A stretch of 64,000 bases of DNA from Streptomyces sp. NBC_01241 (GTDB lineage Bacteria; Actinomycetota; Actinomycetes; Streptomycetales; Streptomycetaceae): NCBI RefSeq assembly GCF_041435435.1, contig NZ_CP108494.1, forward strand, positions 7,536,501-7,600,500, given 5' to 3'. The notes beneath the pieces were generated by a model that had not been told where the DNA came from, ran no database searches, and saw only the letters and a program-made list of their open reading frames with translations. Positions 61,962 through 64,000 of the stretch are shown here, in pieces (the stretch's first letter is position 1; each line of letters starts with the position of its first letter). Both the position numbers and the translations under genes were made by a program.

Positions 61962-63524
61962 GTGAGGGAACCGAGAACAGTTGAGGTTGTCGGCGTGGGG
62001 GCGCTGAACGTGGACTACATCGCCTCCGCGTCCCGGTTGTCGCAGCTCATGGCGGAACAGGTGCAGGAATCGGTGGCCCGCTTCGAATGGAACACCGAGG
62101 GGCCGGTGGACCAGGCGTCCGTCACCAAGGCCATCGAGCGCCTCGGAGGGGCCTCGCTCGATGCCTCGCTCGGCGGCTCCGCATGGCTGACCATCTTCAC
62201 GCTCGCGCAGCTGCGTCTCGACGTGCGGCTGGGATATATAGGTGTGGTGGGCCGGATCGAGACACCTGGTCTGTCCTTTCTGGGGCAGATGGACCGGCTC
62301 GGCATCGACCGCACCATGGTCACCCGTCGCCCTGATCTTCTTTGCGGTGTCTGTCTGTCCTACCTGGACGATGTGGAACGAGTCCTGCTCACACACCCTG
62401 GAGCGAACTTTGCGATGGCCGACCATCTGCGCTCCCGGGCCGACGCGATCGCCGCCTACCTTTCGGCTGCCCGCATCGTGCACGTCACCTCGTTTCTGGA
62501 CGAGGAGACGCCACCGCTTCTCTTGGATGTCCTGCGCGACGCGAAAGAACGCAATCCCGCTCTGTTGGTGAGCTTCGACCCGGGCTTCGACTGGGCCAAG
62601 CACCCCACCCGCGCCATTGAGGGCATCCTTGCCCTGTCGGACCTCATCTTCGTCAATCACCGTGAGTTCAAGGCACTCGCCGACTACACCGTGGGGGAGT
62701 CGGACGAGGTTCTGGCCGCCCGGCTTGTGGAACGGATCGTCCCGACTGCCACCGTGTTCGTGACCAAGCGCTACGACGCGGTGGATGTTTTCCGGGCATC
62801 GGCCACCGGGGTACAGGCACGCCGCTTCCAGCTGCGCCGTCCGCTCCGCGAGATCAGCGTGGAGGACGCGACCGGAGCCGGTGATGTGTTCTCGGCGTCT
62901 GTGCTGGCAGCCCGCGTCTCCCGACCCCTTCAGGTGGAACTGGGGGCCAGGCTCGGCCTCGGAGTCGTGAGACGCCGCACCGGGCGGGAAGCCGCGGCCA
63001 GCGCGCCCGCGGAGGCGTCCCTGGTCCAGGCCCCGGAAGACCTGACCGGGCCCGGAAGCCGCCCGAGTGCGGTGCTGGTCGCCCATGAGGGCGAGAGCGG
63101 ATGGACGAAGTTGGACAGGTTCCTGACCGAGGACCTGGATCTCCCCGTACGCGGGATAGATCTGTCCGCTCCTTCCGCGGCAGAACCGGGGAAGACCCGT
63201 CCCCGCAGACGCGGCCCCGTGACGGAGGCGCAACTCGCGAGCTGCGGGTTCGCCGTATGCGTACTGGGGGCCACCCGCACCATGGCAGGCGGGTCGCGCC
63301 GCGCCGGGGAGACCGTCGTCCATCAGGTGGGAATCTTCCAGGGTTTTTACGGATTCGGCCGGGTCGCGATTCTGGCCGAGGAGGGGTGTGAGGCACCCTC
63401 GAACATCGCCGGCCTGATCCGGCTGGACTCTCCTTCCGGACGAATCGAGTCCGTCTTCTGGGAGTTGGAGCGCATGCTGGAGAGGGAAGGGTTTCTGCAT
63501 GGGAGAAGACCAGGTGAGCAGTGA
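61962..63524 (+). CDS. PfkB-family kinase fused to a CAP12-like TIR domain
   Basis: 520 residues from a GTG with GGGGG upstream. Residues 1-335 are a ribokinase/adenosine-kinase fold: VGVGALNVDYI, the glycine pair SLGGSAW, VSFDPGFDW, VNHREF, and DATGAGD at 302-308 with the catalytic Asp308. Residues 368-512 resemble the TIR-like nucleotide-binding domain of Pycsar/CD-NTase effectors: AVLVAHEGES, FAVCVLGATR, ETVVHQVGIFQGFYGFGRVAIL, CEAPSNIAGLIRL. The position usually held by the NADase Glu is Gln455. A linker of about 30 residues joins the domains. The gene overlaps the next PfkB gene. Confidence 0.82.
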   Translation: MREPRTVEVVGVGALNVDYIASASRLSQLMAEQVQESVARFEWNTEGPVDQASVTKAIERLGGASLDASLGGSAWLTIFTLAQLRLDVRLGYIGVVGRIETPGLSFLGQMDRLGIDRTMVTRRPDLLCGVCLSYLDDVERVLLTHPGANFAMADHLRSRADAIAAYLSAARIVHVTSFLDEETPPLLLDVLRDAKERNPALLVSFDPGFDWAKHPTRAIEGILALSDLIFVNHREFKALADYTVGESDEVLAARLVERIVPTATVFVTKRYDAVDVFRASATGVQARRFQLRRPLREISVEDATGAGDVFSASVLAARVSRPLQVELGARLGLGVVRRRTGREAAASAPAEASLVQAPEDLTGPGSRPSAVLVAHEGESGWTKLDRFLTEDLDLPVRGIDLSAPSAAEPGKTRPRRRGPVTEAQLASCGFAVCVLGATRTMAGGSRRAGETVVHQVGIFQGFYGFGRVAILAEEGCEAPSNIAGLIRLDSPSGRIESVFWELERMLEREGFLHGRRPGEQ

Positions 63525-64000
63525 CTCGCACCGTCAGGCCCCGCGCACCGGCTTCGCCCGGGACGTGGTCGGCATCGGCGCCCTCAACCTCGACTACATC
63601 ATCCCCGCCGACCATCGCCCCCGCGGCGACCGTCAGCGTCTCAGCACCCGCATCGGGGACCTTCTGGAGCCGGGACAGGCGGTGCCGGAATGGGGCACCG
63701 AGGCCGCGGTGGACGAGCAGACCGTGTACGCCGCCCTCGAAGCCGCCGATGCCGAGGTACTGCAGACGTCACTCGGTGGCTCAGCCTACAATGCGCTCCA
63801 TACGCTCGCCGGGCTCCAACTCGACCTGCGTCTGGGATACATCGGTGTCGCAGGGCGCGTACCGGGTCCGGGACTCACGGCGGCGCAGCAGCTGAGCGCC
63901 GACGCAATCGACAGCCGGTACGTCTTCCAGAATCCGGACCGGCTGTGCGGCGTCTGTTTCTCCTTCACCGAGGACGGCGAACGGACGCTGCTGACCCACC
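63499..64000 (+). CDS. Second PfkB-family kinase, partial (window edge)
   Basis: The frame opens at the ATG at 63499 (GGAAGGG upstream) or the GTG at 63514, overlapping the previous stop by 26 or 11 bp, and is still open at the window end with 167 codons read. It matches the N-terminal half of the preceding kinase: VVGIGALNLDYIIPAD, QTSLGGSAYNALHTLAGLQL, LRLGYIGVAGRV, LCGVCFSFTEDGERTLLTH. It is a diverged tandem duplicate. Whether it also ends in a TIR domain cannot be seen. Confidence 0.85.
   Translation, partial: MGEDQVSSDSHRQAPRTGFARDVVGIGALNLDYIIPADHRPRGDRQRLSTRIGDLLEPGQAVPEWGTEAAVDEQTVYAALEAADAEVLQTSLGGSAYNALHTLAGLQLDLRLGYIGVAGRVPGPGLTAAQQLSADAIDSRYVFQNPDRLCGVCFSFTEDGERTLLTH

Noticed and set aside
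61893..63500. 535-residue minus-strand open frame
   Set aside because: It is antisense to the PfkB-TIR gene, which carries clear kinase and TIR motifs.

Overview
The window is high-GC DNA with the look of a Streptomyces or close actinobacterial chromosome. Supporting signs are the strong third-position GC, many GTG starts, AGGAGG-type ribosome binding sites, an XRE/DUF397/anti-sigma-like ATPase cluster, a class F sortase, a GH109 enzyme with a Tat signal and several LacI/ROK sugar regulators. No rRNA, tRNA or CRISPR array was recognised. Much of the window looks like accessory, chromosome-arm type DNA: at least ten genes are broken, truncated or frameshifted.

Layout. (1) 1-5.5 kb: two KdpD-type sensors, one without a kinase domain and one with a degenerate kinase, and a divergent frameshifted DUF4118 membrane gene. 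(2) 6.2-9.0 kb: a complete ferredoxin / ferredoxin reductase / cytochrome P450 operon. (3) 9.2-14.7 kb: a LysR regulator divergent from benzoylformate decarboxylase, benzaldehyde dehydrogenase and an aromatic-acid MFS transporter, which is the lower mandelate pathway; an 11-unit 9-bp tandem repeat lies between the first two. (4) 14.9-21.6 kb: ribose and nucleoside use: a LacI regulator with a double operator, the decayed remains of a ribose ABC transporter, ribokinase, then a second LacI regulator divergent from a nucleoside hydrolase-MFS pair. (5) 21.8-26.1 kb: a membrane-anchored esterase, a secreted NEW3-type protein and a Tat-exported GH109 glycosidase. (6) 26.8-29.4 kb: two translationally coupled ATP-grasp ligases converging on a UvrD-type helicase that has lost its N-terminal half. 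(7) 29.5-38.0 kb: class F sortase with a small surface protein, an OmpR-type two-component system, a GNAT-like protein, a DinB/mycothiol-fold protein and an AfsR-like STAND ATPase with a defective P-loop.

(8) 38.0-46.1 kb: a GT-B type transferase broken inside four 7-bp repeats, a GtrA-like gene cut by a TnpB element, small lipoprotein and membrane genes, the XRE/DUF397/ATPase trio, and HTH and IS630 relics. (9) 46.1-55.3 kb: an alpha-galactoside island made of an ABC transporter, a ROK regulator, a GH36 alpha-galactosidase and a large secreted protein of unknown family. (10) 55.3-59.4 kb: a doubly truncated PP2C phosphatase, a secreted lipase-like protein and an alpha/beta hydrolase, and a decayed copy of the GT-B gene. 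(11) 59.5-64 kb: a 695-residue unknown protein, then a PfkB-family sugar/nucleoside kinase fused to a CAP12-like TIR domain, overlapped by a second PfkB gene that runs off the window.

The most notable item is the tandem PfkB-TIR arrangement, a candidate nucleotide-signalling or anti-phage module. Next are the 7-bp repeat tract that could switch the GT-B gene on and off, the zinc-finger-less TnpB bounded by near-perfect inverted repeats, and the ATP-grasp pair.
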